From: Leptodactylus fallax
Taxonomy: Eukaryota > Chordata > Amphibia > Anura > Leptodactylidae
Length of the DNA: 64,000 bases
Assembly: GCA_947044405.1 (NCBI GenBank)
Contig: CAMRHE010000503.1
Location: forward strand, 893,501 to 957,500
Direction: 5' to 3'
The notes beneath the pieces are model-generated. The model searched no databases, was not told the DNA's origin, and saw nothing but the letters and a program-made list of their open reading frames with translations. Positions 12,772 to 23,100 of this stretch are shown piece after piece. Both the position numbers and the translations under genes were made by a program. Numbering within the stretch: the first letter of the stretch is position 1; each line of letters begins with the position of its first letter.

Positions 12772-13747
12772 TATTTAAAGGACTCCTCCCATTTGGGCAA
12801 CTGCTTCTTAAAATTTCACCTATGGATCAGCTTAATACATGATCACATTATGCCCACCAGACTATGAGCCACATTTTGGTTTGTCATATAGAGGGGTTCA
12901 CAAGCATTAGACCTCCCTCTACGATGTATGACTTGCCCTAATATGGTATATGGTGACAGAATTGTCCAGATATTTGGTAGTAATTTCTCCAGATGACAAG
13001 TATGATTTATGTACACGAGCAAGAAACAAAATAATATTTTTGAGAGAAAACAGTGAATAAATCTAAGTGTACGTATGTTTATCAGTAGGACTGTCAAACA
13101 AGTTAATGGTTCAGTTCACAGCTACATATGAGGTGGAACTAAATTAAGGAATTTGCACCTCCAGCTAAGATTTTTTGACAGCTGTGCTGATCTGTATTTA
13201 TATCAAATTTTCCACAATAATTTGAGTTTCAACTATTTCTGCAAACAAGTTTTTAAAGGCACATCAGCCTTGTTTTACCTTAAGGAACATCACCATAACA
13301 AAGCGATACCTTTCAAGAGCTTGTACACGGTATCTCTACAGCCAGCCACAACCCTAGTGTATTGATAAAGAGCAACAACTCCAAGACATTGGTGTCTACA
13401 GATATTCCATAAAGTGTTCAAGATTGGTGGAAAGAGTATCATCTATAGGTGGTAATAGAGACAGGTTTTTTTCTGTCTGGAGGATAGTAATTTTATATAT
13501 GTGGTGGTGACCCGCCTCACCTATGATTGGCTGAGCAGGCTGTATGTTGAGAGGGACCAGGATGCAGACATCACTGCCGGACCCATGCAATCTTGAAATT
13601 GGAGTGGTGGGAGATTAGTGAAGTAAGCACAATTTTTTTTTATTTTTTAACCTGTTTTTAAAATATTTTCAGTCCAGCAAAAACCCTTTTTTACATCACT
13701 GCACTCTTCTCCTGATTGTCTGTCCCATTCTGTACTTCTTTTATATA
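12768..13747. other. non-coding, no feature recognised
   Basis: No transposon ends or coding signal seen. It has several T-rich runs (for example 13630-13660). Confidence 0.4.
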
Positions 13748-15379
13748 CAGTGCCTTGCGAATGTATTTGGCCCCCTTGAACTTTTTAACCTTTTGCCACA
13801 TTTCAGGCTTCAAACATACGGATATAAAATTTAAAATTTTTGGTGAAGAAGCAACAAGTGGGACACAATCGTGAAGTGGAACGAAATTTATTGGATATTT
13901 TAAACTTTTGTAAAAAAATAAAAAACTGAAAAGTGGGGCGTGTCAAATTATTCGGCCCCCTTAAGTTAATACTTTGTAGCGTCACCTTTTGCTGCGATTA
14001 CAGCTGCAAGTCGCTTGGGGTATGTCTCTATCAGTTTTGCACATCGAAAGAGACTGAAATTCTTGCCCATTCTTCCTTGGAAAACAGCTGGAGCTCAGTG
14101 AGGTTGGATGGAGAGCGTTTGTGAACAGCAGTTTTCAGCTCTTTCCACAGATTCTCGATTGGATTCAGGTCTGGACTTTGACTTGGCCATTCTAACACCT
14201 GGATACGTTTATTTCTGAACCATTCCATTGTAGATTTTGCTTTATGTTTGGGATCATTGTCTTGTTGGAAGATAAATCTCCTTCCCAGTCTCAGGTCTTT
14301 TGCAGACTCCAACAGGTTTTCTTCCAGAATGGTCCTGTATTTGGCTCCATCCATCTTCCCATCAATTTTAACCATCTTCCCTGTCCCTGCTGAAGAAAAG
14401 CAGGCCCAAACCATGATGCTGCCACCACCATGTTTGACAGTGGGGATGGTGTGTTCAGGGTGATGAGCTGTGTTGCTTTTACGCCAAACATATCGTTTTG
14501 CATTGTGGCCAAAAAGTTCGATTTTGGTTTCATCTGACCAGAGCACCTTCTTCCATATGTTTGGTGTATCTCCCAGGTGGCTTGTGGCAAACTTTAAACG
14601 AGACTTTTTATGGATGTCTTTGAGAAATGGCTTTCTTCTTGCCACTCTTCCATAAAGGCCAGATTTGTGCAGTGTACGACTGATATTTGTCCTATGGACA
14701 GACTCTCCCACCTCAGCTGTAGATCTCTGCAGTTCATCCAGAGTGATCATGGGCCTCTTGGCTGCATCTCTGATCAGTCTTCTCCTTGTTTGAGATGAAA
14801 GTTTAGAGGGATGGCCGGGTCTTGGTAGATTTGCAGTGGTCTGATACTCCTTCCATTTCAATATTATTGCTTGCACAGTGCTCCTTGGGATGTTTAAAGT
14901 TTGGGAAATCTTTTTGTATCCAAATCCGGCTTTAAACTTCTCCACAACAGTATCACGGACCTGCCTGGTGTGTTCCTTGGTCTTCATGATGCTCTCTGCG
15001 CTTTAAACAGAACCCTGAGACTATCACAGAGCAGATGCATTTATACGGAGACTTGATTACACACAGGTGGATTATATTTATCATCATCAGTCATTTAGGA
15101 CAACATTGGATCATTCAGAGATCCTCACTGAACTTCTGGAGTGAATTTGCTGCACTGAAAGTAAAGGGGCCGAATAATATTGCACGCCCCACTTTTCAGT
15201 TTTTTATTTTTTACAAAAGTTTAAAATAACCAATAAATTTTGTTCCACTTCACAATTGTGTCCCACTTGTTGTTGGTTCTTCACCAAAAAATTAAAATTT
15301 TATATCCTTATGTTTGAAGCCTGAAATGTGGCAAAAGGTTGAAAAGTTCAAGGGGGCCGAATACTTTCGCAAGGCACTG
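13748..15379 (-). mobile_element. Tc1-D: near-complete Tc1 element with IR/DR ends
   Basis: 1632-bp element starting CAGTGCCTTGCGAATG and ending in the complement, flanked by TA (13746-13747 and 15380-15381). The inverted arms are about 220 bp each (13748-13968 and 15162-15379). Each arm carries an outer and an inner copy of a TTCGGCCCCCTT-type word (13766 and 13951 on the left, 15170 and 15350 on the right). This is the IR/DR layout known from Sleeping Beauty-type elements. It encodes one nearly full-length transposase on the minus strand. Confidence 0.93.
14031..14987 (-). CDS. Tc1-D transposase, nearly intact, altered C-terminus
   Basis: 318-codon DD34E transposase. Residues 1-110 form the paired-like DNA-binding region: a first helix-turn-helix at about 10-50 (KKISQTLNIPRSTVQ) and an RPGHPSKLS linker at about 56-64. 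The catalytic domain has Asp152 (WSDETK), Asp243 (QQDNDPKH) and Glu278 (SPDLNPIE), spaced exactly as in active Tc1 enzymes. The ATG lies in the family's usual ATCATGAAG context. Typical members are about 340 residues and end in an AAKGDATKY-like tail. Here a 2-nt change after ISVS (near 14049) replaces the last 25 or so residues with a short FDVQN tail. The expected tail is still readable in another frame, down to TATTAA at 13967. The enzyme may be inactive for this reason alone. Confidence 0.9.
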   Translation of the reverse strand: MKTKEHTRQVRDTVVEKFKAGFGYKKISQTLNIPRSTVQAIILKWKEYQTTANLPRPGHPSKLSSQTRRRLIRDAAKRPMITLDELQRSTAEVGESVHRTNISRTLHKSGLYGRVARRKPFLKDIHKKSRLKFATSHLGDTPNIWKKVLWSDETKIELFGHNAKRYVWRKSNTAHHPEHTIPTVKHGGGSIMVWACFSSAGTGKMVKIDGKMDGAKYRTILEENLLESAKDLRLGRRFIFQQDNDPKHKAKSTMEWFRNKRIQVLEWPSQSPDLNPIENLWKELKTAVHKRSPSNLTELQLFSKEEWARISVSFDVQN

Positions 15380-15770
15380 TATATAGCATTCATTTCTCTG
15401 CAGCTCAGCCTCTTGACTACTCTGATCAGACACCATATTGATTTTTTAGATTTCTCTTTCTTAATGCTCTGCCATCAATCCCATGAAGTCTCAGTACAAC
15501 ATGACATGGGTAGCAAGAGACAGTGCCATAATGGGAAATAGTGCATTTATCATGAAAAATCTAAGAGTCTCTGCCTGATGGGAAATAGGGCATTTATCAT
15601 GAAAAAATATAAGAGTCCATAATTAAATAGGTATTGTTATAGCTGTTTCATATTGTAAGAAATCGTATTGTGACTTTAGGGAGAACAGAAAGATATGGAA
15701 TTCTCAGCAGGTCAGAATGAGATCACATGATCCAACTGAAGAAAATAATTTTGTGACACAAGTTTTGGTG
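15380..15770. other. non-coding spacer with a short local duplication
   Basis: A phrase of about 40 nt (GGGAAATAGNGCATTTATCATGAAAAA) occurs twice at 15534-15562 and 15579-15606. Nothing else recognised. Confidence 0.5.
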
Positions 15771-17174
15771 TTTAGCCATTTACCAAAACATATTCAAGTA
15801 TAGGCTTAAAGTGAAGACTTAATTTGAGGATATTCACATCCTATATGGAGAAAGGGTTTAGGAATTACAGCTCTGTAATATATAGCTGTCTCTTTTTCAA
15901 GGGACCAAATGTAATTGGACAATTATCTAAAAAATTATTTAATGAGCTACATGGGCTATTCCCTAGTTAATCCATCACCAGTTAAGCCGGTAAAAGATCT
16001 GGAGTTTATTCCAGGTGTGCCATTTGCACCTGGAAGCTGTTGCTGCGAACCCACAACCTGTGGTTGAAGGAGCTCGCAATGGAAGTGAAACAGACTATTA
16101 TTAGGTGGTCTGTTTAACTCAAAAAAAAAAGAAGAAATCCATTAGGGAGGTAGCAGAAATGTTAGGAGTGGCCAATTCAACAGTTTGGTAAAAAAAAAAA
16201 AAAAGAAAAGAAAAGTGCACTAATGAGCATGTGAACCCAAAAAGGCAAGGACGTCCACAAAAGGCATCAGTGGTGGATGGTCACAGAATGGTGAAGAACA
16301 ACCCATTTACAACATCCACCCAAGTTAAAAACACCCTCCAGCACTTAGTTGTATCAGTATCTAAGTCTATCATAAAGCAAAGACTTCATGAGAGCAAATA
16401 CAGAGGATTAACAAGGTGCAAACCATAAATCAGCCTCAAAAATAGAAAGGCCAGAAAAGACTTTGCTAAAAAAAAATCTAAAGAGGCCAACTCAGTTCTG
16501 GAAGAGCATTCTTTAGACAGATGAATCTAAGATCAATCTGTAGCAGAATGATGGGAAGAAGAAACTATGGAGAAGGCTTGGAATGGCTCATAATCCAAAG
16601 CACACATCCTCTGTAAAATATGGTGGAGGCAGTGTGATGGTATGGGCATACATGGCTTCCAATGGTACTGGGTCACTATTGTGTATGCGACAGAAGACAG
16701 AAGCAGCTGGATGGATTCTGAAGTGTACAGGGATAGACTTTATGCTCAGATTCAACCAAATGCAGCAAAGTTGTTTGGACATCTCTTCACAGTACAGATG
16801 GATAATGACCCAAAACATACTGCAAAAGCAACCCAGGAGTTTTTTAAGGTAAAGAAGTGGAATATTCTGCATTGGTCATATCTAAACCTGATTGAGCATG
16901 CCTTTCACTTACTTAAAACAAAACATAAGACAGAGAGACCCACAAACAAGCAACAACTGAAAACAGCTGCAGTAAAGGCCTGGCAAAGCATCACAAAGGA
17001 GGAAACCCAGGGATTGGTGATGCCCATGGGTTCCATACTTCAGGCAGTCATTCCCTGCAAAGGATTCTCTACAAAGTAGAACATTTTATTGGTGGGAATG
17101 TTAATTTGTCCAATTACTTTTGAGCCCCTGAAATGAGAAGGCTTTGTAGAAAAATGGTTGAATGGTAGTGATAG
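15771..17174 (+). mobile_element. Tc1-E: decayed Tc1 element
   Basis: Inverted words GTAATTGGACAA (15913) and TTGTCCAATTAC (17105) with AGGGGCTC-type flanks mark the inner parts of long terminal repeats around a decayed transposase. The outer borders are approximate: the left side appears to extend to about 15771 (CCTATATGGAGAAAGGG... region). On the right, Gypsy-B starts at 17175, possibly inside or just beyond the right TIR. Confidence 0.75.
16060..17079 (+). pseudogene. Tc1-E transposase remnant
   Basis: Plus-strand remains of a Tc1 transposase spread over three frames. Seen in order: an N-terminal region with RQGRPQKASVVDGHRMVKNN (near 16240); a TDESKINL block with the first Asp near 16517; VKYGGGSVMVWAYMASNGTGS (16613-16675); [17 protein letters not shown] with the second Asp near 16800; and LNLIEHAFHLLK with the Glu near 16890. 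In the last, the usual QSPDLNP stretch has lost two residues. Several A-run expansions (16120, 16190, 16469) are likely frameshift sites. Dead. Confidence 0.85.
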
Positions 17175-18291
17175 TGTGGCATCCCAGAGCTGGCTATGGC
17201 TGGGCTGAGGGTGATCTCTGTAGTCATTGTATTATTTCCTGTTGCTTCATAGCCTGTGTGACATAGCAGGGGGTCCTGAGTCTCACACAACACAGCGCCA
17301 CCTAGTGAGCATCACACATGCATTACACCTCCCATAGGATTGAATAGTAACCAAATGTCCAATGGGAGGACATCGCCTGGGAAAAGGGGAGGAGTCAACT
17401 GATCACTGGGTCCCCATGGTAACACCCCTGCAGGAAGGTCCTGCGTGTGAGGAGTTAGAAGTGTGGAGTGTTAGGAGGAGGAGGTGAGGAGATAAGTGTG
17501 ATGTCCTGTGAAGAAAGCAGTGAGTTTAGTGCAGGAATCTCAAGTCCTAGACAGGCCCAGGAAGGTTGGAGAGCTGACATACTCCAGCTATTCAGAAGAT
17601 CCTGTCCCCTGTCTGCTTAGCCATCGCCCTGAAGGAAGTCAAGCATCATTATCTTGTCAGCATGAGACTGTGGAGAGAACATTCTGGAACACGTGCTCCA
17701 TAGCAAGTATCACAGGATCCAGGGGCCAAGGCCAGACCTGTGGAATATCCTGCCACCCTGACTATTGCACCCCTAAACTCTGAGCTATCAGGACCACATA
17801 ACGTGAGTGGGGAATATTATGTACTAGTATCATGGTGGGCATCCTCCTATGAGCCAAATAGGAGCCCAGACGCACCTCAGGGCTGTAACACTGAAGTATA
17901 AGGGGCTAGGAACACCTTTCATCAAGTCTACCCTGCACCCCAGGACTTTGCTGTGTCACCAGGCGTACCCCCGTTGTTTTGTATTGAAGAAACTGTTTAA
18001 GCATTTGTGCCTCCACACCCATGGAAGTAAAAGTTCAACTTTACAACCGTTTCTGTGTCTGACTCTGCACCGACAACATCAGGGCGCCCCAAACACCACC
18101 AGTCGGCACAGTATAGGGGAAGCGCCCCGGGGGAACAATCACCACCAACATTTGTGCAGCCCCCTCATCACCGGTACCAGTGGTGGTAACGTGGGACAGC
18201 ACCAGCGCTCGTGCCCAGAGACCGTGACAAGTCTGCGCTGTTTGCACCCCGCAATCCCAACTGCAGCGTTACCTTCCATCTGTTCACCGCA
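17175..18291 (+). repeat. 5' LTR of Gypsy-B
   Basis: 1117-bp repeat, TG...CA ends. A TATAAGG word at 17897-17903 is a candidate TATA box (weak). Differences from the 3' LTR include a 7-nt gap near 18208 and single-nucleotide indels in C runs. Confidence 0.95.
17897..17903 (+). promoter_or_regulatory. candidate TATA box in the Gypsy-B LTR
   Basis: TATAAGG after CTGAAG, conserved in the 3' LTR near 25377. It is the best TATA-like word in the LTR; the start site is not known. Confidence 0.3.
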
Positions 18292-19048
18292 AGAAAAACT
18301 GGCGTCACGAACAGGATACGGGTGTGTGCCGTTTTGAGAAAGTCGCCACGAAAGGTGCGCCAAATTGTCTCCAGAGCATCGGTCTTTATTGTGGACTTTG
18401 CTAAGATCAAGTTTATTCCCTGAGAGTGCTTGCCACAAAGAGGGGGAGCCCTATACCCCTTAAGTAAGCCCTAAAGACTGTCCTCTCAGTGTGTTACAGC
18501 CCTGGAAGAGTTAAAACGCCCAGGACTTGTTTGCTGTGCCACATCGCTGTATAAGAACGCCCACAAAGGGTTAACTGTACCTTGCAAAAGTGCGGGAGAT
18601 TTTTAGCACTGCCCATGAGGCCAGGAGACCCATCTGCCACCATCTTAGGAGAGCCCAGAATGCTGAGCGCAATGCTCCAGCGCACCCATACAAGAAAGTG
18701 AAAGGCGAACGTGCCGGCGCCATTTCTGACTCTCCGGTGCCGCATCACCGTCCCTGCTGTGCACCGCTGATCTCTGGTCCACGCTGCAGTTGCTGTCAGT
18801 GTGTACTGTGCATCTCTGTCCTTGTCTTCAGTCCTCCCACGGCCCCAGCGAGTGTTTTCCGTGTCCGTGGGGAGTGCCACCATTAAAGAGGGGGAGCACA
18901 CCGTCAGCCTGCATCACAGTGACTCTGTTAATAGCTACAGCATTCTCAAAGGGACAGCATTCCAAGTTGTAGTCTCCATTCCCTGCCAGCAAGCAATTGA
19001 GTTTCTTAAAGAGACGGCGACCTAATTTCAGTCATACCTGCAAACAAC
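18292..19048 (+). other. Gypsy-B 5' leader
   Basis: 757-bp untranslated leader between LTR and gag, with several short upstream ATGs and no convincing coding sequence. It contains two copies of the 12-mer AAAGAGGGGGAG (18437-18448 and 18885-18896), the same word that forms the polypurine tract at 24641-24652. Confidence 0.7.
18300..18317 (+). other. primer binding site of Gypsy-B
   Basis: TGGCGTCACGAACAGGAT lies 8 nt after the LTR end. It starts with the TGG expected for pairing with a tRNA CCA end. I cannot name the tRNA with confidence. Confidence 0.7.
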
Positions 19049-20137
19049 ATGACTGAGCAAAGTGACATTGTGCCATCTGTTTCTAGTGATCCAGCAGTGC
19101 CCATGGCGAGCAGCCTACCATTCTCCATGCCATTTTACCCTGGCGCACCATGGCTGCCGCGCTACAAAGGGGAGGCGCATACCCTCAGGGACTTTCGTGA
19201 GAAGATGCTGTCTCTCTTCCAGTTCTATCCTCTGAATACAGAACAGCAGATACAGATCCTGCTGGGCCAGCTTGAGGGTGCTGCAGCTAGGGAGGTCAAA
19301 TCCTGGCCTGCCTCTGACAAAAGAACCCCTGGGCAAATTCTGGACAAACTCCAGGTGAACTTTGACGTGCGATCTGTCTCCGAGGTAAAGATGCGCTTCT
19401 TTTCCAGACGACAACTACCTGGTGAGACCCTGCGGGACTATGCTTTATCCCTCCAAGAGGCGTTCAGAGCTGTGGTGCAAGTGGATCCACGTGAAAATGT
19501 GGACTCTGATAAAATCTTGCTTGACCGCTTCATAGAAGGGGCGGGTACCACATTGCTCCAGAGTCAGTTGCGAATGCTTGCTGCACAACATCCCAGCATC
19601 ACGTTTGCTGACTTCAAGGCCCTTGCCATCCAGGTCTTGGGACAGGAGCAGCCCCAGCCGAGCCCAGTCATCTGTGCTCCCTCACCTGGACCCTCAACAA
19701 GCATCGCTCCAGTTGTCCTGTCACTACCTCTGGGTACCTCACCTGCTGCCCAAACTGCGCAGACTACACCAGCAGACTCCAGAGATGACCTTCTGGCCCG
19801 AGTGGATCATCTGACCCGTGCCATGGAACAGATCACCGTCCGTCTAGATCGTCTGACCCAGCCGTCTTCATCGTCCAGTGATCCTTTGCGAAGTCTCAAC
19901 ATCTCACCTGAGTCGCCGCCCAGACGTTCGTCTTCAGTGAAACCTCCGCAGAGTGAGAGGCCATACTGTACCTATTGCCATAGATATGGACACACCAGGC
20001 CTCAGTGTTTTCAGTTAAACGGGCCACCCCCGAGGCAGCGGGCCGCCCCTCGGGAGGAAAGAAGAAGGGCCCAGGTGAATCTTCAGTGCCATTGTCACGC
20101 TTCGTCTCAGCCTGCCCACACATCACAATCCGGGTGA
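19049..20137 (+). CDS. gag: Gypsy-B Gag polyprotein
   Basis: 362-codon structural protein that would form the cytoplasmic virus-like particle and package the element RNA. Residues about 30-220 read as a Ty3/Gypsy-type capsid: WLPRYKGEAHTLRDFREK, then ILLGQLEGAAAREV, LPGETLRDYALSLQEAF and LLDRFIEGAG. A Pro/Ser-rich linker covers about 220-300. A nucleocapsid knuckle follows, Cys307-Cys310-His315-Cys320 (CX2CX4HX4C, intact), and a basic tail. The ATG at 19049 is the first in this frame with a sensible capsid downstream, in context AACATGA. The last 40 codons overlap pol. No stop or frameshift interrupts it. Gag is predicted to be the main product, with Gag-Pol made by -1 frameshifting at 20014-20020. 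Confidence 0.93.
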   Translation: MTEQSDIVPSVSSDPAVPMASSLPFSMPFYPGAPWLPRYKGEAHTLRDFREKMLSLFQFYPLNTEQQIQILLGQLEGAAAREVKSWPASDKRTPGQILDKLQVNFDVRSVSEVKMRFFSRRQLPGETLRDYALSLQEAFRAVVQVDPRENVDSDKILLDRFIEGAGTTLLQSQLRMLAAQHPSITFADFKALAIQVLGQEQPQPSPVICAPSPGPSTSIAPVVLSLPLGTSPAAQTAQTTPADSRDDLLARVDHLTRAMEQITVRLDRLTQPSSSSSDPLRSLNISPESPPRRSSSVKPPQSERPYCTYCHRYGHTRPQCFQLNGPPPRQRAAPREERRRAQVNLQCHCHASSQPAHTSQSG

Positions 20138-23100
20138 ACGGCGTCCCTCTGACAGCGTTGGTGGACACTGGATCTCAGGTAACAACCCTGCGCAAGCAGG
20201 TGTTCCTTGAACATTGGGACTTAGGTGTGTTGAATAGAACACCTGACACATGGATAAATCTGTGTGCCAGCAATGGACAGCCCATACCACAGCAGGGTTA
20301 TTGGGAACCCACTATCCAGATTGGGGACTTGAAACTGCCTAGACAGGGTGTAATTGTCACTGATGTAGAGGATGATAGGTTTGCAGTTGTAATATTAGGC
20401 ATGAATGTTTTACGCCATTGCTTTGCAGAAGTGTTGGATGCCTTGCATGCCTCTCTCCTTACAGCTTCTCCCAGTGACCAGCAGACCATTCAGCGGGCCA
20501 TTCGTGTACTCAATGCCCAGCACAAGTTCGCCAACAAACAAGGTGAAATTGGTCGAGTCCGGATCCAAGATACCCGTCCAGTAACCCTACAGCCTGGAAC
20601 AGAAACTATGGTGTGGTGCCGTGCCCGTCCGGGCATAGAAAATCAGGACTACGAGGCCTTGCTACAACCCATACAGATAGATGGCCAACCACTTGTCATG
20701 GCTGCCCGCAGCCTTGTCACAGTTTCCAATGGACGTGTTCCTGTCCGCTTAGTCAACTTGGGCGATGCTCCAGTGAACCTCCACAAGTTCCACTCTGTGG
20801 CCCTGCTACACCGGTTAGCACCAGAAGACATTCTCTCTGGTGATTCTACCGCCACACAGCATTCCACCCAAGCTGCTGAGAACATTCAGAATGGAGCCAC
20901 GAAGTCCTGGTGGGATGAATTGAACGTGGGAGACGCCAATACCCCTATAGACCACATCAATGGGGTTCGCAATGTGGCCAAGTGTTACCAACAGGCATTC
21001 AGCAAACACCCATTGGACTTTGGTAAGACCACGACCATACAACATCGCATTCTGACTGGCGACCACCATCCAATCAAGGAGCGTCACCGTCCAATACCAC
21101 CAGCGATGTACCAACCGGTGAAAAAGTTGATCCAAGAGATGCGAGATGCTGATGTCATCCGGGAGAGTAACAGCCCCTGGGCAGCCCCGCTAGTCCTTGT
21201 CAAGAAGAAAGACGGAACCCTACGATTTTGTGTGGACTATCGTAAACTCAACAACGTCACGCACAAAGACGCATACCCATTGCCGCGGATTGAGGAATCT
21301 CTAACGGCTTTGGGATCAGCTACCTGTTTCTCGACCCTGGACTTAACCAGTGGATACTGGCAAGTCCCTATGGCGCCTGAAGATCGTGAAAAGACTGCGT
21401 TTACGACCCCGATGGGACTCTTTGAATTTAATAGTATGCCATTTGGGCTATGTAATGCCCCAGCCACATTCCAAAGGCTTATGGAGAGGTGCCTCGGCCA
21501 TGAGAATTTCCAGAGTGTGCTACTGTACCTGGACGATGTTATTGTATTCTCCCGGACATACCAAGAACACCTTCGTCACCTGTCCGAGGTATTCAAGGTA
21601 CTTATACAGCACGGCCTAAAGTTGAAGCCCTCCAAGTGCTACCTGTTGAAACCCCAAGTTCACTACCTTGGGCATGTCGTGAGCGCACAAGGCGTCCAAC
21701 CTGATCCTGAAAAGATCACTGCAATCCAGAACTGGCGAAGACCAACTACCGTCAAAGAAGTCCGAAGCTTCCTTGGATTCGCAGGTTACTACCGGCGTTT
21801 CATACCACACTTCGCCCAAGTAGCCGAGCCTCTGAACGAGTTGTTGCGCGGTTGTCCCAGAGAAAACTACAACCGAAAGCTTCCGGTAGACTGGACAGCG
21901 CGTCAAGAGGAAGCCTTTCAAGCGCTTAAAGCACTTCTGACGCAACCACCAATTCTAGCCTATCCCGACTACAGTCAGCCATTCCGCTTGTACGCAGATG
22001 CAAGTCACCAAGGTTTGGGTGCAGTGTTGTCCCAGGTTCAGGACAACAAAGAGCGAGTCATCGCCTACGCCAGCAGGAGTCTGAGAGGCGCGGAGAAGAA
22101 CGACCAGAACTATAGTTCTTTCAAACTCGAACTTCTGGCGCTTGTCTGGGCCGTGACAGAGAAGTTTAAAGACTACCTGGCTGCCACACCCTTTACCGTG
22201 TACACAGATAACAATCCGTTGGCGCATCTGGACACTGCTCGACTGGGAGCCCTTGAACAACGGTGGGCCTCAAGACTCGCGAATTACAAGTTCTCTGTCA
22301 AGTATCGCAGTGGCAAGTCCAACGCTAACGCTGATGCACTCTCAAGGTTGCCTGTGGGAGAAGAACCACCTCGAGAAGACATCTGGGAAGAGGTGGAGAT
22401 GCCACCATTCTACAACAAGTTTGCCCAACAGGTTGCTATTGGTGTCCCTGTAGAAGGAGAATCTCTGGCGAAAACAGCTGCCGAATCCCTCCAGGAGCCA
22501 TCTCTGTGGAAAACGTTCCAAGAAGAGAGCAGAGTTTTAGGAGAATTGTCAGATTTCCTGCTTACAGGAAGAATACCAACCCGTGTAAAGAGAGGTCTTC
22601 ATGACGTGGAATTAAAACGCCTTTGGCGACAGAGGAAGCGCCTGTTTGTCCAACGAGGTCTTCTACTTAGAAACACTCTTGATCCTGTCACAGGTGAAAG
22701 GCTTCATCAGATCCTCGTACCAAGAAGAGACGCACAGATGATACTTGAGGCGTATCATGACAGATCCGGTCACTTCGGGGTACAAAAGACCGAAGCTACC
22801 ATCCGTCGTCGCTTCTATTGGGTTGGGATGAGGAGTGACATTGAGAGTTGGTGCCGAGAGTGTCCCGCCTGTAGTATCACCAAGGAAGGTCGAAGAGATC
22901 AGAAGGCCCCTCTACATCCAATTAAGACTCAAAAGCCGTGTGAAATTGTTGCTCTGGACCATGTGAAGTTGGGTCCCACACGTTCCGGCCACAGCTACGC
23001 TCTGACAATGGTGGATCATTACTCCAAGTTCCTTGTCATCGTGCCTGTCAGAGATCTTACAGCAAGAACTACGGCTGAGACCTTCTACGCAGAGTTTGTC

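Noticed and set aside
18300..18317. Naming the primer tRNA for Gypsy-B
   Set aside because: The TGG start fits a PBS, but I could not match the rest to a specific tRNA 3' end from memory.
18041..18901. Open frames on both strands of the Gypsy-B leader and LTR
   Set aside because: They lie in LTR and leader, are mutually overlapping, and lack domains. The same frames recur in the 3' LTR only because it is a repeat.
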